Assembly: GCA_017429835.1 (NCBI GenBank)
Contig: JAFROD010000007.1
Span: forward strand, 35,704-99,703
DNA from: Oscillospiraceae bacterium
Lineage (GTDB): Bacteria > Bacillota > Clostridia > Oscillospirales > Oscillospiraceae
Length of the DNA: 64,000 bases
Direction of reading: 5' to 3'
Positions within the stretch are counted from its first letter, which is position 1. Each line of letters opens with the position of its first letter. Shown here piece by piece: positions 24,464-34,300 of this stretch. Under the pieces are notes generated by a model. It made no database searches. It had not been told where the DNA came from and was given only the letters and a program-made list of their open reading frames with translations. The translations under genes and the position numbers were made by a program.

Positions 24464-25273
24464 TTATTCCAGTACTGCGTTCATGCTGCCCGTGCGATAT
24501 CCGTCGAGGTCGAGCGATACATACTTGAAGCCAAGCTGATGATAATACCCACGTATCTCATCGCGCAGTGCCGGTGAAAGAAGCTTCCCGACGTCCTCCG
24601 GCAGCAGCTCGATCCTTGCCGCGCCGTTCTGCATCCGGACTCTGTACTGCCGGAAACCCAGGTCGGCAAGGCGCTGCTCCGCGTTATCGATCATCATCAG
24701 CTTTTCGGGCGTGATGCATTCTCCGTAAGCGATCCTGGTGGCAAGGCAGGCAAAGGAGGGTTTATCCCAGGTGTGCAGGCCATGCTCCTTAGAAAGCGTG
24801 CGGACGTCATGCTTTGTCAGTCCCGCTTCCATCAGCGGACTGCGAACGCCCAGTTCCTCTATCGCACGCATTCCCGGGCGGTAATCGCCCTTATCGTCCG
24901 CGTTTGAACCCTCGATCACGAATCGTGCGCCGTTCTCCCGCGCAGCGTCCGCAATCCGGCGGAACAGTTCCTTTTTGCAAAGATAGCATCTGTCCGGAGG
25001 ATTTTCGCAGAATCCGTCGATGCCGAACACGTCCATGCGGAGCATGACCAGCCGGACGCCTTGCCCGGCGCAGAAGTTCTCTGCTTCCCTGCGTTCCTTT
25101 TCCGGAAACGTGCCGGTCACCGCGGTAACGGCGAACGCACGTTCCCCGAGAGTATCGTGCGCAAGCTGCAACAGATACGTTGAGTCGACGCCGGCTGAAA
25201 AAGCGACGGCGACGCTCCCCATTTCACGCAGGATTCCGATCAGTTTGTTCTGTTTTTGATGCAGTTCATCCAT
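24464..25273 (-). CDS. larE: LarE, sulfur transferase of nickel-pincer cofactor synthesis
   Basis: 269 residues from the ATG at 25273, one base after the larC stop. The PP-loop FSAGVDSTYL (25-34) activates the substrate carboxylates with ATP; sulfur is then inserted to give pyridinium-3,5-bisthiocarboxylate mononucleotide. Cys176 in KPSFACLATR is the position of the sacrificial Cys of the Lactiplantibacillus enzyme. A CxxC pair, Cys96 and Cys99 (DRCYLCKKE), is also present; LarE proteins with three such cysteines are reported to bind a [4Fe-4S] cluster that carries the sulfur, avoiding self-sacrifice. That assignment is from memory of the family and should be checked. The earlier in-frame start at 25354 lies inside larC. 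Confidence 0.9.
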   Translation of the reverse strand: MDELHQKQNKLIGILREMGSVAVAFSAGVDSTYLLQLAHDTLGERAFAVTAVTGTFPEKERREAENFCAGQGVRLVMLRMDVFGIDGFCENPPDRCYLCKKELFRRIADAARENGARFVIEGSNADDKGDYRPGMRAIEELGVRSPLMEAGLTKHDVRTLSKEHGLHTWDKPSFACLATRIAYGECITPEKLMMIDNAEQRLADLGFRQYRVRMQNGAARIELLPEDVGKLLSPALRDEIRGYYHQLGFKYVSLDLDGYRTGSMNAVLE

Positions 25274-25274
25274 A

Positions 25275-26462
25275 TCAGGTTTCTTTCTCGGCGATCCTTC
25301 TTGCTTCGCGCAGAGAGATGCCGTTTTCCTTTGCAATGCGGGCAAGATCGTCATACTCGATCTTTGACCTCTCGATACCGAATCCGTGAGACGTCTTTTT
25401 TCTGACCGTGCCGAGTGGCGTTTCCAGCGTTTCCACGTCGCGCTCGAGCAGATAACGCTTCATCGGATTCTCTCTGATCCCGATGGTCGTCGTGTGCTTG
25501 AATACGGCAGCGACGATCTCATTCCTGCGTTCCGCCTCGCAAAGCACGCAGATCAGCGTGCCCGGGCGGTTTTTCTTCATGCCGACGGGGACGGTAAAGA
25601 CCTCCTTCGCGCCCTTTTCATAAAGCACGTCCATTGCAAAGCCGATCTCCTCGGCGGTCATATCGTCCACGTTAAAGGACAGTTCAATGATATCGCGCGC
25701 GTGTTCCTTGCATTCTCCGAGCAAAGCGCGAACGCAGTTCGCCGTCTCAAAGTCCTTCTTCCCCATACCGTAACCGATGCGCTCTACGTTCATCACCGGC
25801 ATGTCGCCGAACATGTCGACGAAGTATTTGAGGAGGACTGCGCCCGTCGGCGTACACAGCTCGCTTTTGATCTCACCGCCGTACACTGGGACGCCTTTCA
25901 AAATTTCTGCGGTCGCAGGCGCGGGAACGGGTAGAACGCCATGCGCGCATTTGACGTGTCCTGCGCCGACGTGGACGGGAGATGCGGCGATTTTCTCCGG
26001 CGAGAGCTCGTCGATCAGCACACAGACCGCTGTAATATCCGCAAGGGCGTCCATCGTGCCGACCTCGTGAAAATGGACGTCGGTCACCGGAACGCCGTGA
26101 ACGCGGCTTTCCGCTGCGGCAAGCCGCTCATATATCTCCGTGATTTGTTTTTTGATCCTATCCGGCACGCGCAAATGCTCGTTTACGATATGCGCGATAT
26201 CAGAAACGCCGCTGTGATGATGCGCGTGATGCTCGTGATCGTAGAGGTGTTCTCCCTCTTCTTCGCCGTTTACCAAAACGCGCAGACCGGTTCCCGTGAT
26301 CCCGCATTTTACGGAGTTTTCTTTTACAAACCGCACCCCGGGGATACCGGCGGCGTTGAGCTTTTCCACAAATGGATCCGGCGCAGGCAGCAGCGCAAGC
26401 AGCGCAGCCGAAAGCATATCTCCCGCCGCCCCCATGCCGAGATCAAGATACAGCGTTTTCAT
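25275..26462 (-). CDS. larC: LarC, nickel insertion protein of the nickel-pincer cofactor
   Basis: 395 residues in one uninterrupted frame; in some lactobacilli larC is split in two and joined by frameshifting, which is not needed here. LarC is a CTP-dependent nickel insertase that closes the cyclometallated pincer ring. The family start YLDLGMGAAGDMLSAALL is clear, and a His-rich nickel-binding loop, DHEHHAHHHSGVSD, lies near 75-90. GGAGG precedes the ATG, which overlaps the larB stop (ATGA). Confidence 0.93.
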   Translation of the reverse strand: MKTLYLDLGMGAAGDMLSAALLALLPAPDPFVEKLNAAGIPGVRFVKENSVKCGITGTGLRVLVNGEEEGEHLYDHEHHAHHHSGVSDIAHIVNEHLRVPDRIKKQITEIYERLAAAESRVHGVPVTDVHFHEVGTMDALADITAVCVLIDELSPEKIAASPVHVGAGHVKCAHGVLPVPAPATAEILKGVPVYGGEIKSELCTPTGAVLLKYFVDMFGDMPVMNVERIGYGMGKKDFETANCVRALLGECKEHARDIIELSFNVDDMTAEEIGFAMDVLYEKGAKEVFTVPVGMKKNRPGTLICVLCEAERRNEIVAAVFKHTTTIGIRENPMKRYLLERDVETLETPLGTVRKKTSHGFGIERSKIEYDDLARIAKENGISLREARRIAEKET

Positions 26463-27214
26463 CCTTTGACCTCCATGTGATTGATCATACTCGCAAGGTA
26501 TCCCGCGCCGAAGCCGTTATCAATGTTGACAACGCTGACGCCCGACGCACAGGCATTGAGCATGGAAAGGAGCGCGGAGAGTCCGCCGAAGGAAGCCCCG
26601 TATCCTACCGAAGTGGGAACTGCGATGACCGGGCAGTCCGCAAGCCCGCCGACGACGCTTGCCAGCGCGCCTTCCATTCCTGCAACGGCGACGATCACCG
26701 AGGCGCTCATGATCTCGTCGGCGTGTGAAAGCAGTCGGTGCAGTCCTGCAACGCCCACGTCGTAAAGCCGTATGACGTCGTTTCCGAAAAACTCTGCCGT
26801 TACCGCCGCTTCCTCTGCAACGGGAATATCGCTGGTGCCGCCCGTCGCAAAGACGATCTTGCCGATCCCGTTCTGCGCCGCGGCGCCGCCGATCACAGCA
26901 ACGCGTGCGTCTTGCCTGTAATCGAGCGAATACTCTTGCTTGAGCGCGTCTGCCGATTCGGGAGAGAGCCGTGTGATCAAGATCCTGTCCTGTCCGTTTT
27001 TCAGCATAGCGGCGACAATGCCGGAAATCTGTTCCGTCGTTTTTCCAGCGCCGTATACGACCTCCGCCTCGCCCTGCCGAATCTTCCGATGCAGGTCGAC
27101 TTTTGCAAAGCCGAGATCGTCAAACGGCGCTTTTTTCAGTTTTAACAGCGCATCGTCTACCGATACCGCGCCGTTCTTAACGCCTTCCAAAAGGTCTCTG
27201 ATTTCTGTTTTCAT
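26459..27214 (-). CDS. larB: LarB, NaAD carboxylase/hydrolase of nickel-pincer cofactor synthesis
   Basis: 251 residues. LarB carboxylates nicotinic acid adenine dinucleotide and cleaves it to pyridinium-3,5-biscarboxylate mononucleotide, the first step of the pathway. The PurE-like C-terminal domain is recognisable in ATGGTSDIPVAEEAA, VGVAGLHRLL, VAGMEGALASVVGG and VPTSVGYGASFGG. The ribosome site is weak (AGGC). It is followed without a gap by larC and larE. No larA (the racemase apoenzyme) lies in the window, so the cofactor must serve a protein encoded elsewhere. Confidence 0.93.
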   Translation of the reverse strand: MKTEIRDLLEGVKNGAVSVDDALLKLKKAPFDDLGFAKVDLHRKIRQGEAEVVYGAGKTTEQISGIVAAMLKNGQDRILITRLSPESADALKQEYSLDYRQDARVAVIGGAAAQNGIGKIVFATGGTSDIPVAEEAAVTAEFFGNDVIRLYDVGVAGLHRLLSHADEIMSASVIVAVAGMEGALASVVGGLADCPVIAVPTSVGYGASFGGLSALLSMLNACASGVSVVNIDNGFGAGYLASMINHMEVKG

Positions 27215-27238
27215 AGTTTCTGCCTATCCGTTGCGAAA

Positions 27239-27269
27239 AGAGCGGGCATGCCGAAAAGCACCCCGCTCT
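27239..27269 (-). terminator. Terminator-like hairpin before larB
   Basis: AGAGCGGG (27239-27246) pairs with CCCGCTCT (27262-27269); TTTTC follows on the minus strand. It lies between the small membrane protein gene and larB, so larBCE expression may depend on read-through or on an unseen promoter. Confidence 0.6.
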
Positions 27270-27279
27270 CGTTCGTTTC

Positions 27280-27600
27280 TTACTGCGTTTTCTTTTTGAA
27301 CAGAGCTGTTTTGATCACGCCCTTAGGGTCTTTGATCAGCAGGATCACAAGCCAGATAATGAGTCCCAGCGCCACGACGGACAAGCCGAGGAACAGATCG
27401 TTGAGCATATCGACGGGAGCAGGCGTAAAGTACGCCGCGCCGAGTTCGGCATATTCAAAGATCGCGTCAACGAGCCACATCAGCGATGCGCCCCAGAACA
27501 TCCAACAAAGAATCCCGACCTTCATTTCACTCTTCGGCGCATTTTTGTACCAGATGATCGTACAGATAAACGCCGCAAAAACGGTCGTCAGCAGGGTCAT
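27280..27600 (-). CDS. Small membrane protein, partner of the next gene
   Basis: 106 residues with three hydrophobic segments (TLLTTVFAAFICTIIWY, KVGILCWMFWGASLMWLVDAI, DLFLGLSVVALGLIIWLVILLI) and a basic tail. AAAGGAGG precedes the ATG, which follows the upstream stop with no gap. It has no recognisable catalytic motif. Its tight coupling with the 137-residue protein suggests that the two form a membrane complex. I do not recognise the family. Confidence 0.75.
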   Translation of the reverse strand: MTLLTTVFAAFICTIIWYKNAPKSEMKVGILCWMFWGASLMWLVDAIFEYAELGAAYFTPAPVDMLNDLFLGLSVVALGLIIWLVILLIKDPKGVIKTALFKKKTQ

Positions 27601-28014
27601 TTACGCTTCCTCCTTTGCCGGAGCGGTTTCGCGGAGCGATCTCTTTTCGATCAGAGCGGAGACGGCGAGCATGCCTGCCCAGGCAGCGGTAACGAGCACC
27701 GCCATCATAACGCCTGCGCTGCCCATTTCCGCGAGCATTTCGGACGTTTCGCCGTTTTTGACCGCAGTGAGGAAGGGGAAGAACGGAACGACCTCGCCGT
27801 GCCAGACGTGCTCAAAAGCAAGTAGCGCGGAGCCGCCCCAGAGCAGTTTGTTCAGCCAGCCCAATTTGGTGGAAAACGGCGTCTTCGTGACTTCCGCAAC
27901 CGTGCCGTCAGGCATAGACACGCTGATGGTCTGCTCTTTTTCTTTGGATTTGATCACCTTAGCGGCGACCGTGGTGATAACTGCTTCCGCAGCCGGAACG
28001 AGAAAACATGCCAT
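27601..28014 (-). CDS. Membrane protein behind a terminator-containing leader
   Basis: 137 residues from the ATG at 28014 (GGAGG 8 bp upstream). ACFLVPAAEAVITTVAAKVI is a first helix; a charged loop follows (SKEKEQTISVSMPDGTVAEV), then LNKLLWGGSALLAFEHVWHGE and a final helix VMMAVLVTAAWAGMLAVSAL. HVWHGE holds a pair of histidines near the membrane. The gene heads the unit that continues to the 106-residue protein and possibly larBCE. Function unknown. Confidence 0.75.
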   Translation of the reverse strand: MACFLVPAAEAVITTVAAKVIKSKEKEQTISVSMPDGTVAEVTKTPFSTKLGWLNKLLWGGSALLAFEHVWHGEVVPFFPFLTAVKNGETSEMLAEMGSAGVMMAVLVTAAWAGMLAVSALIEKRSLRETAPAKEEA

Positions 28015-28056
28015 TTTTCGTACCTCCAATTCTCTTTTCGGCATACAGCATACAAA

Positions 28057-28096
28057 AAGGCGCACGGCGCTTCTCTGCAGAAAAGCCGTGCGCCTT
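28057..28096 (-). terminator. Intrinsic terminator inside the leader of the membrane protein/lar unit
   Basis: AAGGCGCACGGC (28057-28068) and GCCGTGCGCCTT (28085-28096) form a 12-bp stem; on the minus strand it is followed by TTTTTG. It lies about 40 nt before the start codon and 70 nt after the expected transcription start, the position of a riboswitch or attenuator expression platform. Confidence 0.75.
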
Positions 28097-28173
28097 CATA
28101 GCACACAGTATAAAATGATTGCCATAAGCGCTTCAGCGCATCTCGCGAGCTTCATGCCCGCACTATATTTTGT

Positions 28174-28202
28174 ATTTTACAGTACAAGACGCAGTTTGTC
28201 AA
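28174..28202 (-). promoter_or_regulatory. Sigma-A promoter of the membrane protein/lar unit
   Basis: TTGACA (28202-28197), 17 nt, TAAAAT (28179-28174) on the minus strand. It gives a leader of about 150 nt. The short stems CTCGCGAG and GCGCTGAAGCGC lie between it and the terminator. Confidence 0.72.
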
Positions 28203-28273
28203 TACGTCAACAGCGGTTTATTCCGGCTGCAGGTTTTCGCGGATTCTTCCGTAAGGCTCTGGCAACGTACGTT

Positions 28274-28315
28274 AAAACACCTTCCGGCTTGCAGATGCAA
28301 GCCGGAAGGTGTTTT
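28274..28315 (-). terminator. Terminator of the first giant surface-protein gene
   Basis: 20-bp perfect arms (28274-28293 and 28296-28315, core CACCTTCCGGCTTGC) with a 2-nt gap, ending in TTTT on the minus strand, 30 bp past the stop. Confidence 0.88.
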
Positions 28316-28344
28316 CTATTGGTTATTGTGCGGGGAAACGCAGG

Positions 28345-31300
28345 TTACTTCGCGAACTCTCTGTAGAGGAACGCCAGGCAGTGCGCTCTGGTGCAGGTGT
28401 CGTTCGGGCTGAAGGTCGTCTCACTCGTACCCTCGGTAATGCCCTTCTCGACCGCCCACAGGACGGCGTCGTAGTAGTACGCGCTCTCCGCCACGTCCTT
28501 GAACGGATTGTCCTTTACCTTGCTTTCCTGCTTGCCCTCCATTCTCCACAGGAAGGTCACCACCTGCGCTCTGACGCAGGATGCGTCCGGCGAGAAGGTC
28601 GTCTCGCTCGTACCGAGCGTGATACCGTTCTCGACCGCCCACAGGACCGCCTTGTAGTAGTAATCGTCCTCGGAAACGTCCTTAAACGGATTCTCGGTCA
28701 GCGTCGGCTCCGGCTGCGCCATCGTGCGCCACAGGAAGGTCACGAACTGCGCTCTCGTGCAAGCCTCGTCCGGCGAGAACGTCGTCGGCGTCGTGCCGAA
28801 GGTGATCTTGTTCACGACCGCCCAGTCGATCGGGATATGCGCCCAGTGGTCGATACCCGGTTCATCCGTGAAGTGCTTGCCCGGGCAGGTGTCGCCGCCG
28901 TCGCAACTGACCGCCGGAATGACGATCTCGTGCGTCTGCTCAGTGAACAGCTCGTTTTCAAACGTCGCCTTGTAGACGCCCGTGCCCTCGAACTTGTAGG
29001 TGGAGGGCTTGGTCAGGACGAAGTTCGTTGTAACGGTTTCAGTGATCTTGTGCGACACGTCGTTCTTGCAGGTGACCGTCGCGGTGCACTTCTCGAAGTC
29101 TGCGCTCCATTCGTAGACCGGCTCGCCCCAATCGTGGCCGGTTGCCGGAAGCTCGGCGTAAGTCGTATAATCGCAGCGCGAGCAGGCGTCGTAGGCGTCC
29201 CAGCCGATTTCTGTGCAGGTCGGCGCCTTCGCGTCGTGGTGGACGAGGTCGTGACCGAGCGCGGCTTTTTCAACGTAGGTCGTGTAGTCACAGCGCGAGC
29301 AGGTGTCGTAGGCGTCCCAGCCGCCCTCCGTGCAGGTCGGCGCCTTCGCGTCGTGGTGGACGAGGTCGTGTCCGAGCGCCGCCTTTTCAACGTAGGTCGT
29401 GTAGTCACAGCGCGAGCAGGTGTCGTACGCGTCCCAGCCGATCTCGGTACAGGTCGGCGCCTTTGCGTCGTGGTGCACGAGGTCGTGACCCAATGCGGGC
29501 AGGTCTTCCGTCTTCTCGTCGGTGTAGTCCGTGCCGTTGAAGGTCACGGTCGCGGTGTAGACGACCTTGCCTGCAGCCTCGCAGCTCGGCTCCGTGCGCT
29601 CGCTCGTGATCTTCGCGTCGACCGTGATCGGCGCGCCGCCGTTCTTGTCGATGAAGGTCGCGGTCGCGGCTTCGTAGTCCGTCCACGTCCAGCCGTCCAG
29701 CACGTACTCGTGACCGAGGGCGGGCAGGATTTCTGTCTTCGTATCCTTATATTCGACTTCCTCGAAGGTGACGGCCGCCGTGTAGACGACGCTGCCGTTC
29801 TCCTCTGCGGTCGGCTCGGTGCGCTCGCTCGTGATCTCCGCCGGAATGTTCTCCACGTGGCTTGCGTCGTGCGTGCAGGTGAAGGTCGCGGTCGCCGCCG
29901 TGACGCCGTTCCACGTCCAGCCGGTCAGCTTGTAATCGTGACCGATCGCCGGAATGTTCGTCGTTTCGCGGCTCAACTCCGCGCCGCAGGTCGCGCAGTA
30001 GACGACGGTGTCGTAGCTGCCCGCCTCGGTGCAGGTCGCCTCCTTGCGGTTTTCTTCGACCGCCGCTGCAGGCGTATGACCGGTCGCGGGGATCTCCACG
30101 TAGGTCGTGTAATCGCAGCGCGAGCAGGTGTCGTACGCGTTCCAGCCGATCGCCGTACACGTCGGCGCTTTCGCGTCGTGGTGGACGAGATCGTGACCGA
30201 GCGCGGTCAGGACTTCCGTCTTTTCGTCCGTATATTTCTTTTCGTTGAGGGTTACGGTCGCCGTGTAGACGACCTTGCCCGCTTCCGTGCAGCTCGGCTC
30301 GGTGCGCTTGCTCGTGATCGTCGCGTCGAGTTCGATCGGCGCGCCGCCGTTCTTGTCCGTGAAGGTCGCCTTCGCGGCGGTGTAGCCCGTCCACGTCCAG
30401 CCGCTCAGCACGTAGTCGTGGCCGAGGGCGGGAATCGTTTCCGTCTTCTGATCCGTGTACTTCGTTCCCTCGAAGGTGACCGCTGCCGTATAGACGACGC
30501 TGCCGTTCTCCTCTGCGGTCGGCTCGGTGCGGACGCTCGTGATCTCCGCCGGAATGTTCTTCACGTGGCTTGCGTCGTGCGTGCAGGTGAAGTTCGCGGT
30601 CGCCGCCGTGTAGCCCGTCCACGTCCAGCCGCTCAGCTTGTAGTCGTGGCCGGTCGCCGGAATCTCCGCGTAGGTCGTGTAATCACAGCGCTTGCAGGTA
30701 TCATAAGCGTTCCAGCCGACGGCGGTACAGGTTGCCGCCTTCGCGTCGTGGTGGACAATGTCGTGACCCAGCGCCGGGATTTCCGCGTAAGTCGTGTAGT
30801 CGCAGCGTTTGCAGGTATCATAAGCGTTCCAGCCAATCGCGGTACAGGTCGCCGCCTTTGCGTCGTGGTGGACAATGTCGTGTCCCAGCGCGGCGATTTC
30901 CGCGTAAGTCGTGTAGTCGCAGCGCTTACAGGTATCATAAGCGTTCCAGCCGATCGCGGTACAGGTCGCCGCCTTTGCGTCGTGGTGCACGAGGTCGTGA
31001 CCCAGTGCCGACTTTTCCACGTAAGTCGTGTAGTCGCAACGTTTGCACGTATCGTACGCGTCCCAGCCGATCGCGGTACACGTCGGCGCCTTCGCGTCGT
31101 GGTGGACGAGGTCATGTCCCAGCGCGGCGATTTCCTCATAGGTCGTGTAATCACAGCGCTTGCAGGTATCATAAGCGTTCCAGCCGATGGCGGTACAGGT
31201 TGCCGCCTTCGCGTCATGCTTTACGATGTCGTGACCGAGCGGCGCGACGTTCGTGACGGTCTTGCTCTTCTTCTGGAACGCCGCGTTGGTGAAGGTCGCG

Positions 31301-34300
31301 GTGTAGGTCGTCTTGCCCTTGCCCTCGCAGGTCGGCTGCGTCGTGATCTGGGAGGTCGTGCTCACCTGCTCGGACTCCACGTGCGAGCAGCTCGCGCAGG
31401 TGTGGGAGGCGGTGCAGGTGCTGTAATCGGTCGCCCAGGTATAGGAAACGTCGCCGTAGACGTGCTGCTCCGTTTCGCCCTCCGTACCGCAGTGCAGGCA
31501 GGTGCCCGTGTGGGTCTCGCCGTTGTCGGTATAGGAGTAGCCGATATGCTCGCACTTCATGACCTTTGCCCAGTTGCTGCGGCAGGTTTCCTCGCGCTTG
31601 TCTGTCGGAACGGGGCTTTCAACGTCCTCTGAGGCGTAGACCTTCATGCCGTTGATGAAGATCCTGGTGACAAAGGTTTCATCACGACCCTGTCCGTCGC
31701 CGATGGCCTGCGCGGCGGCGCCGCCCACGTACTCGTCATATGCGCCGGCGATCGCCGTGACCGTGCCGCCGGAGATTGTGACCGTTCCGCCGCTGTTCTG
31801 GCTTCCGCAGCCGACGCCCGCCGCTCTTTTGCCGCCGACCGCGAGGACGGTGCCGCCGGTGATCGTGATCTCGCCGATATATCCGCTGGAGCCGCCGCCG
31901 ACGCCTGCGCCGCCGGCGCTGCCGCCTCTGGCTGTGACGGTGCCGCCGTTGATCGTGATATTCTCGACACAGCCGTCCTTGCCGCCGCCGATACCTGCGC
32001 CGTAGCCAAAGCTGCCCAAATTGCAGGTCGCCGTGACCGCGCCGCCGTTGATTGTAACCGCGCCGCCGCGGGTGTGAGAGCCGCCGCCGATGCCTGCGCC
32101 GTTCCCGTCGCCGTTGGCTTTGACCGTGCCGCCGTTGATCGTGATCGTGCCGCCGTACTGACCCTCGCTGCAGCCGATCGCGGTTTTGTCTTGGTCGCAG
32201 GTCACGTCCTCGCCGGTCGTAGTGCCGGCGAAGAGCGCGCCCATGCCATCGCCCGTGGACTGGGCATAGACGGTGAAGCTGTCGCCCTCATCGACGTCAA
32301 TGCCCTTTTTGGCGATCAGCTTCGCGCCGTCCACGAGGATCAGATGCACGTCGCCGTCGACGGTGATACGGTCGTTGATCGTCACCTCGCCGCTGACCAC
32401 GTACCAGCCGGAAGCAAGCGCGGTCTGGTTAGTGATGATCGTGTAGTCCGCGCAGGTCTGCGTTTCGCCGTTCTCGTCCAGATACGGCACGGGAACGAGC
32501 GTGACGCGGAAGCGGACCCGGTAGGTCGCGTTTTGCGTGACCGGCACGATGGTCGGCTCCCAGCCGTCGAAATAGTAGATGCATTCGTCTGTATTTTCCT
32601 TGAAGGGCGCCTCGCCCTTGTAGACAGGAAGCTGTCCCGCCGTGAGCAGGGTCTCGTACAGCGTTTCGTCGTTCTCGCCGAGGAACGTCACCGTGTAGGC
32701 TTTCTGCGCCCATTGCGCGTAGAGCGTCGCGTCGCCGGTGACCTGATAGTACGCCTCGTCGTTGTACGATCTGCCGGAGCCATCCGGCTCGGTGTTCCAG
32801 CCGGTGAAATGGTAGCCTTCGCGGGTAAAGCCGCTTTCCGGCAGTTGGACGGTGGCCTGCGTCTTGGCGCTGACGTTCGCCATGGAACCGGCGCCGCCGT
32901 GCGCGTCGAAGGTCACGACGGGCTCACGGGCGGAGCCGTCCGTGATCAGATACAGCTCGGAGAGCTGGAAGGTCGTGCCGCTGCCCAGCCCCCGGAAAGT
33001 AATGCGGTAAGTGCAGTATTCCTGATCGTTGCCGATCTCTCTGCAGATCTCGGCGTGGTTCGCAGCCGGTAAGCTCTGATCCTGCAGGATGCCGTCCAGC
33101 ATGACCCACGTGCCGTCCTTGCTCAGACCCTCGAGCGTCCAGTTCTTCGGGTTGCGGCCGGACCACCTCGCGGTATCCTCGGCGGTAACGATGACGTAGC
33201 CGATGGGCTTCACGTAGTCGTCGGTCGTGAATTCGAGCGACCAGAACGCATCCGCGCGAACGCCCACGCACCACTTGGTGTTGACGTTGTCGTCGACCAG
33301 ACAGGTGTACTCCTGCGTGCTGTAGCCCTGGTACTGCGAATCATTCTGCGGCACGCCGTCCACGGTCGCGGTGAACTGGTCGTAGGCCTTGAGCGCGGTA
33401 TAGTTCCGATAGTGCGTACCATCGAGCCATTGCGCGTAGAGATCGGTCACGCCGTCCACGGTGTACGCGGCGTAGTTCGCGTAAGAAACGCCGGAGCCGT
33501 CCGCCGCCGTATTCCAGTTGAGGAAGTATTTATTATTTGATGTAAAGGGGTTGCCGAGCATCACCGACGCGCCATTATTCGCGTTGACGACGTTCGTCTG
33601 ATTCGCCGCGTCGTTGCTGTGCAGCGTCAACGGCTTGCGCACGTCCGTGGAAGCGTTGGCAACCATCAGATGCGCGTCCTTCAGCGAGAGCGTCGAGGAC
33701 GGGCCCTGCCAGACGATGCGGTAGAAGCTGTAATAATCCTCGCCCACGTTGCTCAGCTTCGCGTAGACGGTGCGTCCCGCCCTGCTGAGCGACGCACCGT
33801 CGCTCGTTGCCAGCAGCGTCCAGTCGCCGTCGCTTTCGTGGATCTTTCCCTCCAGCCGCCAGCCCGGCGGGGTCTCACAGTCCGAGCCTGCGGTCAGGAA
33901 GGCGATGGCGCAGGGACGGACCGCGTCGTTGGTCCGGAAGGTGATCGTGGCCGTTGCGCCGCGCTCCAGGTCGGGGCAGTTGAAGGTGCTGCTGTTGTTG
34001 TTGTCGAGCAGTGTGCCCGCGTTCGACGAGCTGTAGCCGTAATACGGCGTGCCCTGCAGCCATTGCGCGTACAGGACGAATAGACCTTCCGGCGGCGTGC
34101 CGACCGAGCCGCAGTCCTCGTACCACGTGCCGGAGCCGTCCTCCGCGGTATTCCAGCCGAGGAAGGTATAGCCGCTGCGCGTGAAGGGACAGGCGGGCAG
34201 CGTGCCGCGGAAGCGCTTGACGCCGCAGATCCGTCCGCTTGTCGTGCCGTCGTTCGCATACAGGATCGTCTGATAGCTGAGCGCGGGGATCATCGGCGAC

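Noticed and set aside
28309..31632. Long plus-strand reading frame (1,107 codons) opposite the first giant gene
   Set aside because: It is the antisense of the Cys-repeat and SLH region; its repeated Arg/Val-rich peptide only mirrors the 117-bp repeats. It has no ribosome site or domain.
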